From a virus: a stretch of DNA of 45,157 nt. Location of the stretch: positions 1 through 45,157 of the IMG/VR virus record IMGVR_UViG_3300030328_004203; one strand, given 5' to 3'. Positions 23,546 to 31,613 of this stretch are shown here, in pieces; the stretch's first letter is position 1; each line of letters begins with the position of its first letter. A model generated the notes under the pieces. The model was given only the letters and a program-made list of their open reading frames with translations. It had not been told where the DNA came from and did not search any database. A program made the position numbers and the translations under genes.

Positions 23546-25386
23546 TATGTTGCTGTGTCCCAATGATCTTTTTGTTTACTTAAAGTGTCAAGAGCTTTTA
23601 GGAATCCTACTCCATCATGGAAATGTCCTTGCCAAACTTCTATAACTTTAATCTTGCTAGAATCTAAAAACATAGAAAAATCTCCAATGTTGCCAGAGCC
23701 TATATCTAAACCTTCTCCGTCTACTCCCTCTGCGTCAGCAAGATGAAAGTGTCCAATACGAGGCTTTAATTGATTATACCAATCTAGCCAGCTCTCTCTA
23801 GCATATTCCGCAGAAAGGGATAGGTGACAAAGATCTAGAGTTATATCTATATTTTTGTCATTTATATATTCGATGTCTTCTTGAGAGTTAAATAGATCAA
23901 GCTTTACGGAGCCTCCAAAATACCAAGCGTAAGCTGGTAACCATTGGGGGTATATCTTATACTCGCTAGCCTGTGGGAGATAATAAAACAAATCCTCTAA
24001 GACATCTTCTCTTTTTCTATCACACCTTTGGGAAAAGCTTCCAATTATAGGTATGTGTTTTCCTATTTTATTACTTATTTGTTTTGCAAATTCTCCAGTT
24101 CTTTTTATTAGCTCTCTACTATCATTTCTAGTTTGAGTATCCTTTGATACTGGATCTACTATTCTATTTCCTTCTAAATAGTCTGGAAGATGTATTGATA
24201 TATAATCATCTTTATTAACTTTAGATACTGAGTCTAGTAAGTCTTCTGAAAAAACTTCTGTATAAGATAAATGAAACTCGTAAACTCCTGTATTAATAAG
24301 ACCTCTGTACTTTTCTATATCATGTAATCTTACTGGTATGCCTACTAAGTGTTGTCTTGCAAAAGTGGATAGCTTGTTCTTGTCGTAGCTAGTAACTTTT
24401 GTAAAGTGTCTTTTAGAGAGTGCTTCACCTTTGTTTAAGTTAATAAAAATACGTTTGTCTTTATAGTCTTGTAGGTATTCACCAACAGACATGCCAACGC
24501 GAGGAGCTTTAACATTGAAATCAGATAAGTTGTGGTCAGATGTGTCTGATATGTCTTTATTCGCATACATGCCAGTGCCTAAATTCTGCATGTTAAGGAC
24601 TTCTCCTTGATTCGGTAAGCGGTTTTCGTCTCCAAGTATGTCTTTTATGTTGGAAGCATATTTTTCTAATAGGAAAAAGTCGTCAATTTCAGAACTTGAA
24701 GAATCGTCTAAGCCGTTGCCATTCACGTTATTTGTTAAATGCCTCTCTATCCAGTTTGCTCCAAGGGTCATCGCCATTAAGCATACTTCTATATCCTCGT
24801 CGTGACTAGAGTAGCCAACCTGTTTAAAACCCAATTCTTTTAACTTGTTAATGAATAATAGGTTTTGCGCTCCCAATTTAGTTGGGTAGTTTGGAATGCA
24901 ATGAAAAACAATTAAATTTTTATCAATAAATTTAGTTAGAGTATCTTCTATTTTTGTTACTGAATGTCCTCCTGTGCTAACCATTACTTGTTTCTTTGTT
25001 TCTAATAGTCTTTTTATTAATTCATAATTAGTGCACTCTGCAGAAGGTACTTTAAAAAAGTCAAAGTTATTAGAAGCTAGCCCGAAAACTTCATAGTCTT
25101 CAACTCTAAAAAAGCTCATACCAGCTTTCATTCCTAAAGACCTAGCTAGGTCGGCAAGTAGGGTTAAATCTTTTATAGCTAAATCTGTCCTGCTGATTTC
25201 TGCTGAAAGTATCTCGTCTCCAATCTCATTGGAGGAGTGATAGAAAGTAGGTACGTTTCTAAACTGAAACTTTACTCCCCAGCAGTTTGCAGAGGCAGCT
25301 TTTCTAACTAAAGACTTTGCTTCTTCTAGGTCACCATTATGGTTACATCCTATTTCAGCTATTACTAATGGTCTGCTTTTTGGCAT
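23545..25386 (-). CDS. NeuB-like nonulosonate synthase fused to SAF and xylose-isomerase-like barrel
   Basis: This is a 613-residue fusion. Residues 1-260 are a NeuB-type TIM barrel: VIAEIGCNHNGDLEEA, GVKFQFRNV, FFKVPSAECTN, VMVSTGGHS, VGYSSHDED and NWIERHLT, with the family's metal- and PEP-binding residues. About 275-335 is an SAF/antifreeze-like domain (IFINLNKGEALSKRHF) that closes the active site in NeuB dimers. About 345-613 is an AP-endonuclease-2/xylose-isomerase-like barrel (YISIHLP, ITLDLCHLSLSAEY, HFHLADAEGVDGEGLDIGSG). It could isomerise and condense a sugar with phosphoenolpyruvate in one polypeptide. It has TAATG junctions on both sides. Confidence 0.85.
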   Translation of the reverse strand: MPKSRPLVIAEIGCNHNGDLEEAKSLVRKAASANCWGVKFQFRNVPTFYHSSNEIGDEILSAEISRTDLAIKDLTLLADLARSLGMKAGMSFFRVEDYEVFGLASNNFDFFKVPSAECTNYELIKRLLETKKQVMVSTGGHSVTKIEDTLTKFIDKNLIVFHCIPNYPTKLGAQNLLFINKLKELGFKQVGYSSHDEDIEVCLMAMTLGANWIERHLTNNVNGNGLDDSSSSEIDDFFLLEKYASNIKDILGDENRLPNQGEVLNMQNLGTGMYANKDISDTSDHNLSDFNVKAPRVGMSVGEYLQDYKDKRIFINLNKGEALSKRHFTKVTSYDKNKLSTFARQHLVGIPVRLHDIEKYRGLINTGVYEFHLSYTEVFSEDLLDSVSKVNKDDYISIHLPDYLEGNRIVDPVSKDTQTRNDSRELIKRTGEFAKQISNKIGKHIPIIGSFSQRCDRKREDVLEDLFYYLPQASEYKIYPQWLPAYAWYFGGSVKLDLFNSQEDIEYINDKNIDITLDLCHLSLSAEYARESWLDWYNQLKPRIGHFHLADAEGVDGEGLDIGSGNIGDFSMFLDSSKIKVIEVWQGHFHDGVGFLKALDTLSKQKDHWDTAT

Positions 25387-26075
25387 TATCTCAAACCAGA
25401 ATTATACAAAGACTCGCACATGTCAAATTGCCACTGATAATCTATATCAAAACACTCTTCCTCTTTCATTGGGAAAAGTTCTATTTCGCCGGGAGTGTTA
25501 AAGTCACCCATCCAGATACCTTCTCCTATTTTATCCATTCTTCCAGCGTAGAGGCAGTGAGCCGCTTCGTAAGTTTCTTCTACAAATTTACTGTTCATCA
25601 CCGCTTGTCCTTTTGGCCAAGGAGTTATTAAATCAAAGTTCTTATTCCAGAAATAGTTTTTCTTTTCCATTACTCCAAACATTCCTTCTGAATCAGACTT
25701 TAGATAAGCTTTGGTAAAATTTTCTATAGTCTCGGTTTTCATAAAAGGAGCACACGCATTTATTAAAACGCAGTACTTAAATGGTAGCTTATTCCACCAT
25801 TCGTACATAAGACTCATTGGGGTTCCTTCTGAGTTAGCTGACTCTGCTGACCTATTAAAAATATTAGCTTCCTTTTGAACGCATATAGATTTTAGTTCGT
25901 CTTCGTATACCGAAGCAAAAAACTGAGAGCTAGGAATAAAAGAAGAAGAGTTTATTTTATCTAGCGCTATATGCATAAGGGTAGTGCCTGAAAAATCTTT
26001 TATCATCTTCTGCGGAACTCTTTGAGAGCCAAGTCTCGCTTGTATTACAAAAACTATATCTTTTATATCTTTCAT
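25386..26075 (-). CDS. neuA: CMP-nonulosonate cytidylyltransferase, NeuA-like
   Basis: The 229-residue protein starts VFVIQARLGSQRVPQKMIKDF, the ARxGSkRvPxKN CTP-binding motif of CMP-sialic acid and CMP-Kdo synthetases. It continues with a middle ILINACAPFM and the acidic C-terminal EECFDIDYQWQF, equivalent to the 'iDide.W.d...aE' end of the family. It activates the NeuB product as a CMP-sugar for transfer. Length matches the family (about 220-230). Its ATG overlaps the TGA of the frame-broken DUF115 gene upstream, and its stop overlaps the next start. Confidence 0.85.
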   Translation of the reverse strand: MKDIKDIVFVIQARLGSQRVPQKMIKDFSGTTLMHIALDKINSSSFIPSSQFFASVYEDELKSICVQKEANIFNRSAESANSEGTPMSLMYEWWNKLPFKYCVLINACAPFMKTETIENFTKAYLKSDSEGMFGVMEKKNYFWNKNFDLITPWPKGQAVMNSKFVEETYEAAHCLYAGRMDKIGEGIWMGDFNTPGEIELFPMKEEECFDIDYQWQFDMCESLYNSGLR

Positions 26076-26774
26076 TTGTGAAATTTGTTGCCGTCTCCAA
26101 GGTTAGTAAACTCTACATCTGGGAAAAGTGACTTTGTATACTCCCAGAAAAAACCATACTGCTTATCAAATAACTTCTCAGTAAATATTCCCGGTAGGGT
26201 CTTTTTTCCGGGTTCGTGAGCATGGTCACCTTTATATTGGTTCGTATCCATCTAAGCCTACAAACTTTATTTTATTGCATCCTAAGAAGCATGCGAATAG
26301 AATCATCCTAGGACATACCCCAAGTCTCCCGTAGAATCTTGTGTGCATGGCAAAGTATTTTTCATAATCGTCGAACTCATGGTTAAACCATCTAGGGTGA
26401 ACCTCGAAGCCAAGGTACGGCTTGAACTTGTTTCTATACTGAATAAATTGTTCTGACTCTAAGTTTGGTTCTGCCATCAACATGGCTAAGTCTACTTTAA
26501 TAGATTCAAATCTAGGGTTTAGATAAAAATGATTACATGCCCATGTGAAGTCTCGTTCTGTATTGCTGTAATCAAGTCTATTAGTTGAAGGTCCTCCTCC
26601 GACTATTAAGACTGTTTTGTCTTTGTATTGATTGAAATATTCTAGATCTGAATAAACAATCTCTTCATTTGCTTTTGCTGAAGTGCAGAATTTTTTAAAA
26701 GAAGATTTAAAGTCACGAAAAACCCAATTAGGAAAAGGCTCCGATTCTCTATTATGTTCAAAGCATCCGTACAT
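26072..26774 (-). pseudogene. DUF115/MAF-like gene interrupted by a +1 frame break (copy 1)
   Basis: The first 180 codons (26774-26232) contain the GGGPSTNRLDY nucleotide-binding motif, DFTWACNHFY, VDLAMLMAEP and end VGLDGYEPI then TAA at 26234-26232. Skipping one base after the Pro codon (26238-26240) opens a second frame of 54 codons reading YKGDHAHEPGKK and ending FTNLGDGNKFHK. This matches the end of the copy at 22484-23545 (NLGEGKDY). This second frame has no start codon of its own and its TGA forms an ATGA overlap with the NeuA gene, exactly like its neighbours. So the intact gene had about 233 codons. Either a single-base insertion, a sequencing error or +1 frameshifting explains it. 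Confidence 0.8.
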
Positions 26775-27613
26775 TACCCTCTTAGTTTTTTCCTTACTGA
26801 CTTTTCAGAGGTAGTAACTTTTATTTTGCCATCTCCGTATGCTCTCTCTATTTCTCTTATTCCGCTGACTAGTTTAAATAGCCCTTGTGGCTCTAAAGAA
26901 CTCATATGATCAGAACCCCACATTGTTCTGTCTAGCGTTATATGCCTTTCTATAATAGAAGCTCCTAAATAGACAGCAGAAACCGATGTACCTAACCTAA
27001 ATTCATGACCGCTATAACCAATCTCTATACATTGATATTTATCTTTTAAGGTTTTTATACAAGAAAGATTTAGCTCATCTATAGGAGCAGGATAAGTGGA
27101 ATTGCAATGTAGAATAGCTATGTCTTTATATTCGCATTGAACTTCTAGTTCATGTACGGCATCGTCTACCTCTTTTGAGGTACTCATACCTGTAGATATA
27201 ATGACCCTTTTGCCTGTCTCACCTGCTGCTGACAAAAGCTTTTTGTTGGTAATCATAGCTGAAGGAATTTTGATAAATGGGACGTCGTACTGCTTTAAAA
27301 AATTAAGGCTGTCTAGGTCCCAAGGAGAGGCGCTCCAAGCTATATTCTGTTGTTTGCAGTATTTGTCTATGATATCGTATTCTTCTTGTCCAAACTCTAC
27401 CTTATGCTTGTATTCCAGATAGGTCATTTGGCCCCAAGGAGTGTCCCTCAGGACGTTTTTCTGGTGTTTGGGTACACAGACGTCCGGATTTCGCTTTTGG
27501 AACTTTACAGCATCACATCCTGCCGCTGCTGCAATATCAATGAGCCTTTTGGCTGTCTTTAAACAGCCATTATGGTTTATTCCTATTTCTGCTATAATGT
27601 AAGTCTTTTTCAT
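26774..27613 (-). CDS. neuB: NeuB-like nonulosonate synthase, catalytic barrel only
   Basis: The 279-residue protein has the full NeuB TIM barrel: YIIAEIGINHNGCLKTA, DAVKFQKRNP, WSASPWDLDSL, FIKIPSAMITN, VIISTGMST, ILHCNSTYP, IGYSGHEF, SIIERHITLDRTMWGSDH. It ends at SVRKKLRG, just where the SAF domain begins in standard enzymes of about 345 residues, so that domain is absent. It condenses an N-acyl-hexosamine-type sugar with phosphoenolpyruvate to give a sialic-, legionaminic- or pseudaminic-like acid. It has a 4-base overlap with the upstream DUF115 gene and TAATG with the next. Confidence 0.92.
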   Translation of the reverse strand: MKKTYIIAEIGINHNGCLKTAKRLIDIAAAAGCDAVKFQKRNPDVCVPKHQKNVLRDTPWGQMTYLEYKHKVEFGQEEYDIIDKYCKQQNIAWSASPWDLDSLNFLKQYDVPFIKIPSAMITNKKLLSAAGETGKRVIISTGMSTSKEVDDAVHELEVQCEYKDIAILHCNSTYPAPIDELNLSCIKTLKDKYQCIEIGYSGHEFRLGTSVSAVYLGASIIERHITLDRTMWGSDHMSSLEPQGLFKLVSGIREIERAYGDGKIKVTTSEKSVRKKLRG

Positions 27614-28275
27614 GATAAAATATTTAATTCGATGCCTTTAGACTCTATCCACTCTTTTATACTCGGCACCGCTTTTGCATTAGATTCCATATCCCAAGGT
27701 ATTTCGCAACCTCTATTATACATTAGTTCTTTGTCTTTCTCGTTATAGAAATGGCTTCCATGGGCATCTAAATCCCAGCCGATTGTTGTTATTGATTTAA
27801 CTCCAATATGAATAGCCATATAAAAAACAGTCTCAAGCATTATTCCCGGACCTGTACATCTTCCTGTACATGTTTTGCTTATTAGAAAGTCGTCGTAATT
27901 TCTTTTTACAACAAGAGTATTTTCCTTTCCTCCAATTTCTTCAAGTAAAGGAACTCTAAAAAACACATCGCATCGTTGTTCTGGATTCCATCTATGTCCT
28001 ATTGGGTAGTTGCTGCTTGCTATTACAGCTTCTGGTTTATGTTCCACATACCTGTAGGGTATGTTCGCATAATCAGATGGAAGATTAGAGCAATTCCAGA
28101 AATGGAAATCTGTTTCTTCTTGGAATCTATCGTATGCTTGCTTAACAGAAAAAACTAAATTATTTTTTAATTTTTGTCTAGTCTCTTTATTGTCATACTT
28201 ATTTAGAGAAGGCCCACATGCTAATATATAACAGTCTTGACCTGTTTTCGAATTTTCTAACTCTTTAAGATCCAC
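27610..28275 (-). CDS. DUF115/MAF-like protein, first gene of the sugar operon (copy 3)
   Basis: This 221-residue protein has CYILACGPSLNKYD (GPSL nucleotide-binding motif), LVFSVKQAY, FHFWNC, a Cys-rich TCTGRCTGPGIMLETV and SITTIGWDLDAHGSHFY. It belongs to the same DUF115 fold as the two other copies, but is more distant. The start is GTG at 28275, ten bases after a perfect promoter, so the message should be almost leaderless. No ribosome-binding site precedes it. It is probably a nonulosonate transferase or a related sugar-handling enzyme. The Cys residues in the middle are not seen in the other copies. Confidence 0.7.
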   Translation of the reverse strand: MDLKELENSKTGQDCYILACGPSLNKYDNKETRQKLKNNLVFSVKQAYDRFQEETDFHFWNCSNLPSDYANIPYRYVEHKPEAVIASSNYPIGHRWNPEQRCDVFFRVPLLEEIGGKENTLVVKRNYDDFLISKTCTGRCTGPGIMLETVFYMAIHIGVKSITTIGWDLDAHGSHFYNEKDKELMYNRGCEIPWDMESNAKAVPSIKEWIESKGIELNILS

Positions 28276-28285
28276 GCTAATGTTT

Positions 28286-28314
28286 ATTATAACAATATCT
28301 TAAAAGTTTGTCAA
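28286..28314 (-). promoter_or_regulatory. Perfect sigma-70 promoter of the sugar-recA operon
   Basis: On the minus strand TTGACA (28309-28314) and TATAAT (28286-28291) are both exact consensus, with a 17-bp spacer. The -10 ends ten bases before the GTG of the first gene, so the transcript should start three or four bases before the start codon. It lies just downstream of a strong terminator that isolates it from the late gene upstream. It can drive the 15.5-kb operon to recA. Confidence 0.85.
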
Positions 28315-28322
28315 GAGATAAT

Positions 28323-28351
28323 AAAAAGCCCCGCCCCCGAAGGGACGAGAC
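28323..28351 (-). terminator. Strong intrinsic terminator after the 487-residue gene
   Basis: On the minus strand a 10-bp stem (28342-28351 with 28328-28337, including three G-U pairs) closes a TTCG tetraloop (28341-28338) and is followed by TTTTT (28327-28323). It lies 25 bases after the stop codon at 28376 and just before the sugar-operon promoter, separating two transcription units. Confidence 0.92.
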
Positions 28352-28375
28352 TCTTTAAACGGATAACAACAAATA

Positions 28376-29839
28376 TTACTCTTGGTTGCCTCCCGCTTCA
28401 GCTTCGTCATCTCCTGAGCTTAGCTGCCAGTATTTCATAGGTGAAAACTTGGCTAAGTAGGCAGATGCAAGTTGCTTAGCGGTAATAGGCTTCAAGAAGA
28501 AATTAATAGGTACACCACAATCTCCTGCTATTGCCTTCTGAACATAATCATCAAACGCTGTCATAAGACTATTTGTGTCGATGACTTTATTGTTAGCAGT
28601 ATCAATCTTACCAAGGTTAGATACAACACCGGAAACATAGCTATTGTTAAGCTCCATAAAGCTTTGGCCTGTTCGAGCTTTAGCTGCTTTTGAAGCTGTA
28701 TTATTTACGCCATCGTCCGTTGCTCCTTGTATTGCTGACAATTGCTTCATCACATCAGTAGCATTCGGTTGGAGAGTAGAGACCGTAGTCTTAATCTCTC
28801 CAGACTTAATAGTTGGGATAATTCCCATAGTAATTACTGAAGCATGAGCTTGAACATTAGAAGAAGATAAGAGTTCTTTAATTGAACTCGCAAACGAGCC
28901 GTCAACACCAAACTTACCTTGAGATGATGCCAGCCAACAATTTTCTTCAAAGGAAGCTTCGAGATCAAAAGAAGTCGAAGAAGACGACTGATGAGAGCTG
29001 GATTTTTCTGACTTAAGCAAATGAACCATTCCTACAAAAGAAGATCCATGAGTTTGACCAGAAAGTAAAAACATCTTAGCTTTTTCATCTTTTAATGCAG
29101 TTTCTAATCCGGGTCCAGTTGTATCTATCTCAGAACCACTGTTATAAACATTCCATGCTCTAATAGCCTTCTCAGGATCTAGCACAAAAGGAGCAAACAT
29201 ATCTGCAAGCTTGTGAGTACAGTTAGCTGTAATAACTAAAGTACCTTGAAGTTCGTGTGCAGATGACTGACTTAAAGCTGCGGCTTTAGATGAGTGACCT
29301 GCTTTAGCTCCATATGTAGGACCAAATATAGAAGAAACTTGACCAGATACATATGATGCGATTGCGTTGGAGTGAGACTCTGTACCATCTTGCTCAGATT
29401 CGTATCTGAAGTATTGAGCGTCCATCACCATAGAGTCAGATGACAAATCCATTTTCTTAATTGCTGACTTGTTCCAATCGACAGGAGACTCAACCTCTTC
29501 TGAAATTATAGCCGCTGAAGCTTCTTTGGCTTTCTGTATTTCGTCTTGAGCTGAAGCTGTGGTAGCGGCATATTCTACTGCTGCACTAGCCATCTTCGTT
29601 TTGGTCTTATCTACTTGATCCGTAAGCTTCTCCATATCATCGGCACCGACTTGCATTTGGATCATCTCTTGGACCGTCATGTCAAGACTACGCTTAGAAG
29701 TAATTAGTGAGTTCAGCTTTTCTTGAGCAATATTGACGGGCTGTTGCGCTTTGTCAACTGCTTCAAGGGCTGCGATTTTCTTAGGATCTACGATATTTCC
29801 TAGTACTAGGCTAGGATCGAATGGGATTGATGTTGGCAT
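28376..29839 (-). CDS. Unknown 487-residue Ser/Ala-rich protein, probably abundant
   Basis: No family is recognised. Residues 1-110 are helical and coiled-coil-like (IAALEAVDKAQQPVNIAQEKL, 23-43, and KLTDQVDKTKTKMASAAVEY). The centre is rich in Ser, with SSSHQSSSSTSFDLEASFEEN near 291-311, and contains repeated short strands (QGTLVITANCTHK, ASVITMGIIPTI). The C-terminus is acidic (GDDEAEAGGNQE). There is no signal peptide or membrane segment. It is a single-gene unit between a 72-base AT-rich leader and a very strong terminator, and its codons look more GC-balanced than the sugar genes. This suggests a highly expressed late protein, perhaps virion-associated. Function cannot be assigned. Confidence 0.75.
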   Translation of the reverse strand: MPTSIPFDPSLVLGNIVDPKKIAALEAVDKAQQPVNIAQEKLNSLITSKRSLDMTVQEMIQMQVGADDMEKLTDQVDKTKTKMASAAVEYAATTASAQDEIQKAKEASAAIISEEVESPVDWNKSAIKKMDLSSDSMVMDAQYFRYESEQDGTESHSNAIASYVSGQVSSIFGPTYGAKAGHSSKAAALSQSSAHELQGTLVITANCTHKLADMFAPFVLDPEKAIRAWNVYNSGSEIDTTGPGLETALKDEKAKMFLLSGQTHGSSFVGMVHLLKSEKSSSHQSSSSTSFDLEASFEENCWLASSQGKFGVDGSFASSIKELLSSSNVQAHASVITMGIIPTIKSGEIKTTVSTLQPNATDVMKQLSAIQGATDDGVNNTASKAAKARTGQSFMELNNSYVSGVVSNLGKIDTANNKVIDTNSLMTAFDDYVQKAIAGDCGVPINFFLKPITAKQLASAYLAKFSPMKYWQLSSGDDEAEAGGNQE

Positions 29840-29911
29840 AATGTTTTATTTTTATATATTTTGTTAAATTTAACTATAATTACACTAATTTGATCGGGAT
29901 TTGTCTAATTA
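29840..29911 (-). promoter_or_regulatory. AT-rich leader, possible late promoter
   Basis: This 72-base gap before the 487-residue gene has no good sigma-70 promoter. The best fit on the minus strand is TTAGAC-18-TGTAAT. A TATAAAAA-type run lies about a dozen bases before the ATG and recalls the TATAAATA late promoter of T4-like phages. Since the window also encodes a sigma-like factor, a phage-specific late promoter is possible. This rests on one site only. Confidence 0.25.
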
Positions 29912-30700
29912 TCACACCATATGGAGCTTCTTTTTAGCCTGTGCAATCATCCATCTATCGCTCTTATCTAAATGAGACTTTAGATGATCGTCAATCTGTT
30001 TAAGCATTTCGGGTTTTTCTCCCATGTGCTGATCTCTGACTTTTTGTATCCCTTGTACTACTTTAAGTAAAGTAGAGCTAGCTCCTGAAGCTGGCATAGC
30101 AAACGGAGCCACTGCTGTTACAACTTTAAGGGCTATACCTAAAACAACTAGGAATACAACTATCCCTACAATCCAATAAACTTTACCCATTAAGCTAGAA
30201 TATTTAGTGGCTTGAAGGGCGTTTGCTTGGTTAATTGCTTTGAGTCTCGATTGAGCATCTTGAAGTTGACTTGATAAAATTCTGTTTTGGTTTTGAATTG
30301 CTATTATCTCTTTATCCATAGTAGCTAGAATTCTTTTTCCATCTTCTACTTGTTTAGGATCTGTAGAGAGAAGTCCGTTGACCATTTGATCTGACTTCAT
30401 AGCGTTTTCCATCTCCGGAGGACCTAATACAGTAACCCCTCTAGTGGTCATCTGTTTAGCTACCTGAGATTGAGGGGAAGGGTCTGGATCTTTCTGTAAA
30501 GCTTGATCTGCTGCATATACAAAAGTTCTACCACTCTCTATTTGTTTATTGTTATTATTAGCCTTCTCCTGTTCTATATTATTTACAACCTTTTCTTGCT
30601 TGTTAAACTTGCCTAAAGGTGTGGCGCAGCCACCAAGGACCACTAGGGATAAGGCCATTATATAAAAAATATCTTTAAAGTGATTGTTTTTATCTTGCAT
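29912..30700 (-). CDS. Lipoprotein with coiled coil and internal membrane segment, spanin-like layout
   Basis: The 262-residue protein has an N-terminal signal with lipobox LGGC (acylated Cys25), a long polar Asn/Gln-rich part, a coiled coil around 125-160 (IIAIQNQNRILSSQLQDAQ), and a transmembrane helix at about 172-200 (VYWIVGIVVFLVVLGIALKV). A basic C-terminal 60 residues ends in KKKLHMV. An outer-membrane lipid anchor plus inner-membrane helix joined by a periplasmic coiled coil is the plan of a unimolecular spanin, which fuses the membranes at lysis. The extra C-terminal domain is atypical. No endolysin or holin is seen nearby, so the role is inference. Confidence 0.65.
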   Translation of the reverse strand: MQDKNNHFKDIFYIMALSLVVLGGCATPLGKFNKQEKVVNNIEQEKANNNNKQIESGRTFVYAADQALQKDPDPSPQSQVAKQMTTRGVTVLGPPEMENAMKSDQMVNGLLSTDPKQVEDGKRILATMDKEIIAIQNQNRILSSQLQDAQSRLKAINQANALQATKYSSLMGKVYWIVGIVVFLVVLGIALKVVTAVAPFAMPASGASSTLLKVVQGIQKVRDQHMGEKPEMLKQIDDHLKSHLDKSDRWMIAQAKKKLHMV

Positions 30701-31248
30701 TATATATACTTCTCCTTTATAGTCTTATAAACTTCAATAGCTTTATCCAAATTTATATCTATATCTCCTTTTTGAAATCCATTCTCTATATACTTTATAT
30801 ACTCTTTTTTAGAACTTTCGTATGAATCAGAACTTGGCTCATTTTCGCAATATTGCTGTATAGCTGTTTCAAAGAATACTATTAATACTAAACATAGAGA
30901 TGCCCCTTCTAAATTAGGGTTACCAGTATCAAAAGATATATTTTTAATATTTTTTAAGCAAAAGAAATATTTATAAAAAGCTTCTGAAAGAAATAGGCAC
31001 TGCTCTTTGGTTAAACCAGCTTTATAGCCGACCTTAAAGACCATTAGCATAGCGCTGAGTTTCGGATGAAGGTCTAATAATCTTTTTTTATTTAACCTTT
31101 TTTTTGAGGCAAGCTCTATTAAAAGCACTGCATCATCTGTTTCTTCTGTAAGTTTGTCTATCGTTGGCTCGTCTACTTTAAGGAGATATGATAAATAAGA
31201 AACTGCTACATTGTCTATAATGTTATCTTTTGTTCTAGTCTTGGCCAC
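30700..31248 (-). CDS. Hypothetical helical protein
   Basis: This 182-residue protein starts at GTG (TAGTG overlap with the upstream stop). It is mostly alpha-helical, with a hydrophobic segment SLCLVLIVFFETAI near 117-130, several Cys, and an acidic-basic C-terminus (KEYIKYIENGFQKGDIDINLDKAIEVY at about 148-174). No family is recognised. It sits in a four-gene leftward unit between the FmdB-like protein and the lipoprotein, joined by TAATG to the latter, so a virion-assembly or lysis role is possible from context only. Confidence 0.65.
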   Translation of the reverse strand: MAKTRTKDNIIDNVAVSYLSYLLKVDEPTIDKLTEETDDAVLLIELASKKRLNKKRLLDLHPKLSAMLMVFKVGYKAGLTKEQCLFLSEAFYKYFFCLKNIKNISFDTGNPNLEGASLCLVLIVFFETAIQQYCENEPSSDSYESSKKEYIKYIENGFQKGDIDINLDKAIEVYKTIKEKYI

Positions 31249-31613
31249 TATTCTACTTTTATGTCACTAGGGCTTGCGTTTTCTTTGTATTGCATGCCTT
31301 GTCTCTTGTTAGAATATTTCTTTTCGGCTTGTTTCCTTATAGGATCTTCTCCTCCGCTGGCCTTTTTCCTTTTTTCGCTCAATTCTTTTGAGTAATCCCA
31401 CATCTCACCGATAGTACCTTTCATGTTCTTTGTTTTCTCGGTGAACTGTTGGGCTGAAAATGGATCTACCTCGCTATCTATTGAAGCATTAGGTATAGTA
31501 AATATTCTTTGAAATTCTTTTCCGTCTTCTGAATAGGAGTGTTCTTCGTTTATACCTTGTACAACCGTTATAACCTCTCCTGTATCTGGGTTTTCAAATA
31601 AATACTCAGGCAT
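31248..31613 (-). CDS. FmdB-like small phage protein without zinc ligands
   Basis: This 121-residue protein begins PEYLFENPDTGEVITVVQGI, the 'm.y.fe...cge..e....' opening of the FmdB zinc-ribbon family common in phages. The CxxC pairs are missing, and only the strand pattern and the hydrophobic I-F-TIP segment remain. The C-terminal half is charged and likely disordered (KELSEKRKKASGGEDPIRK). It overlaps the glycosyltransferase gene by 8 bases. In other phages such proteins lie next to structural or assembly genes. The function is not known. Confidence 0.55.
   Translation of the reverse strand: MPEYLFENPDTGEVITVVQGINEEHSYSEDGKEFQRIFTIPNASIDSEVDPFSAQQFTEKTKNMKGTIGEMWDYSKELSEKRKKASGGEDPIRKQAEKKYSNKRQGMQYKENASPSDIKVE

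Noticed and set aside
28376-29839. Tail sheath or major capsid protein
   Set aside because: Only the expression layout suggested it. The sequence lacks any recognisable structural-protein motif and has a coiled-coil start and Ser-rich centre.
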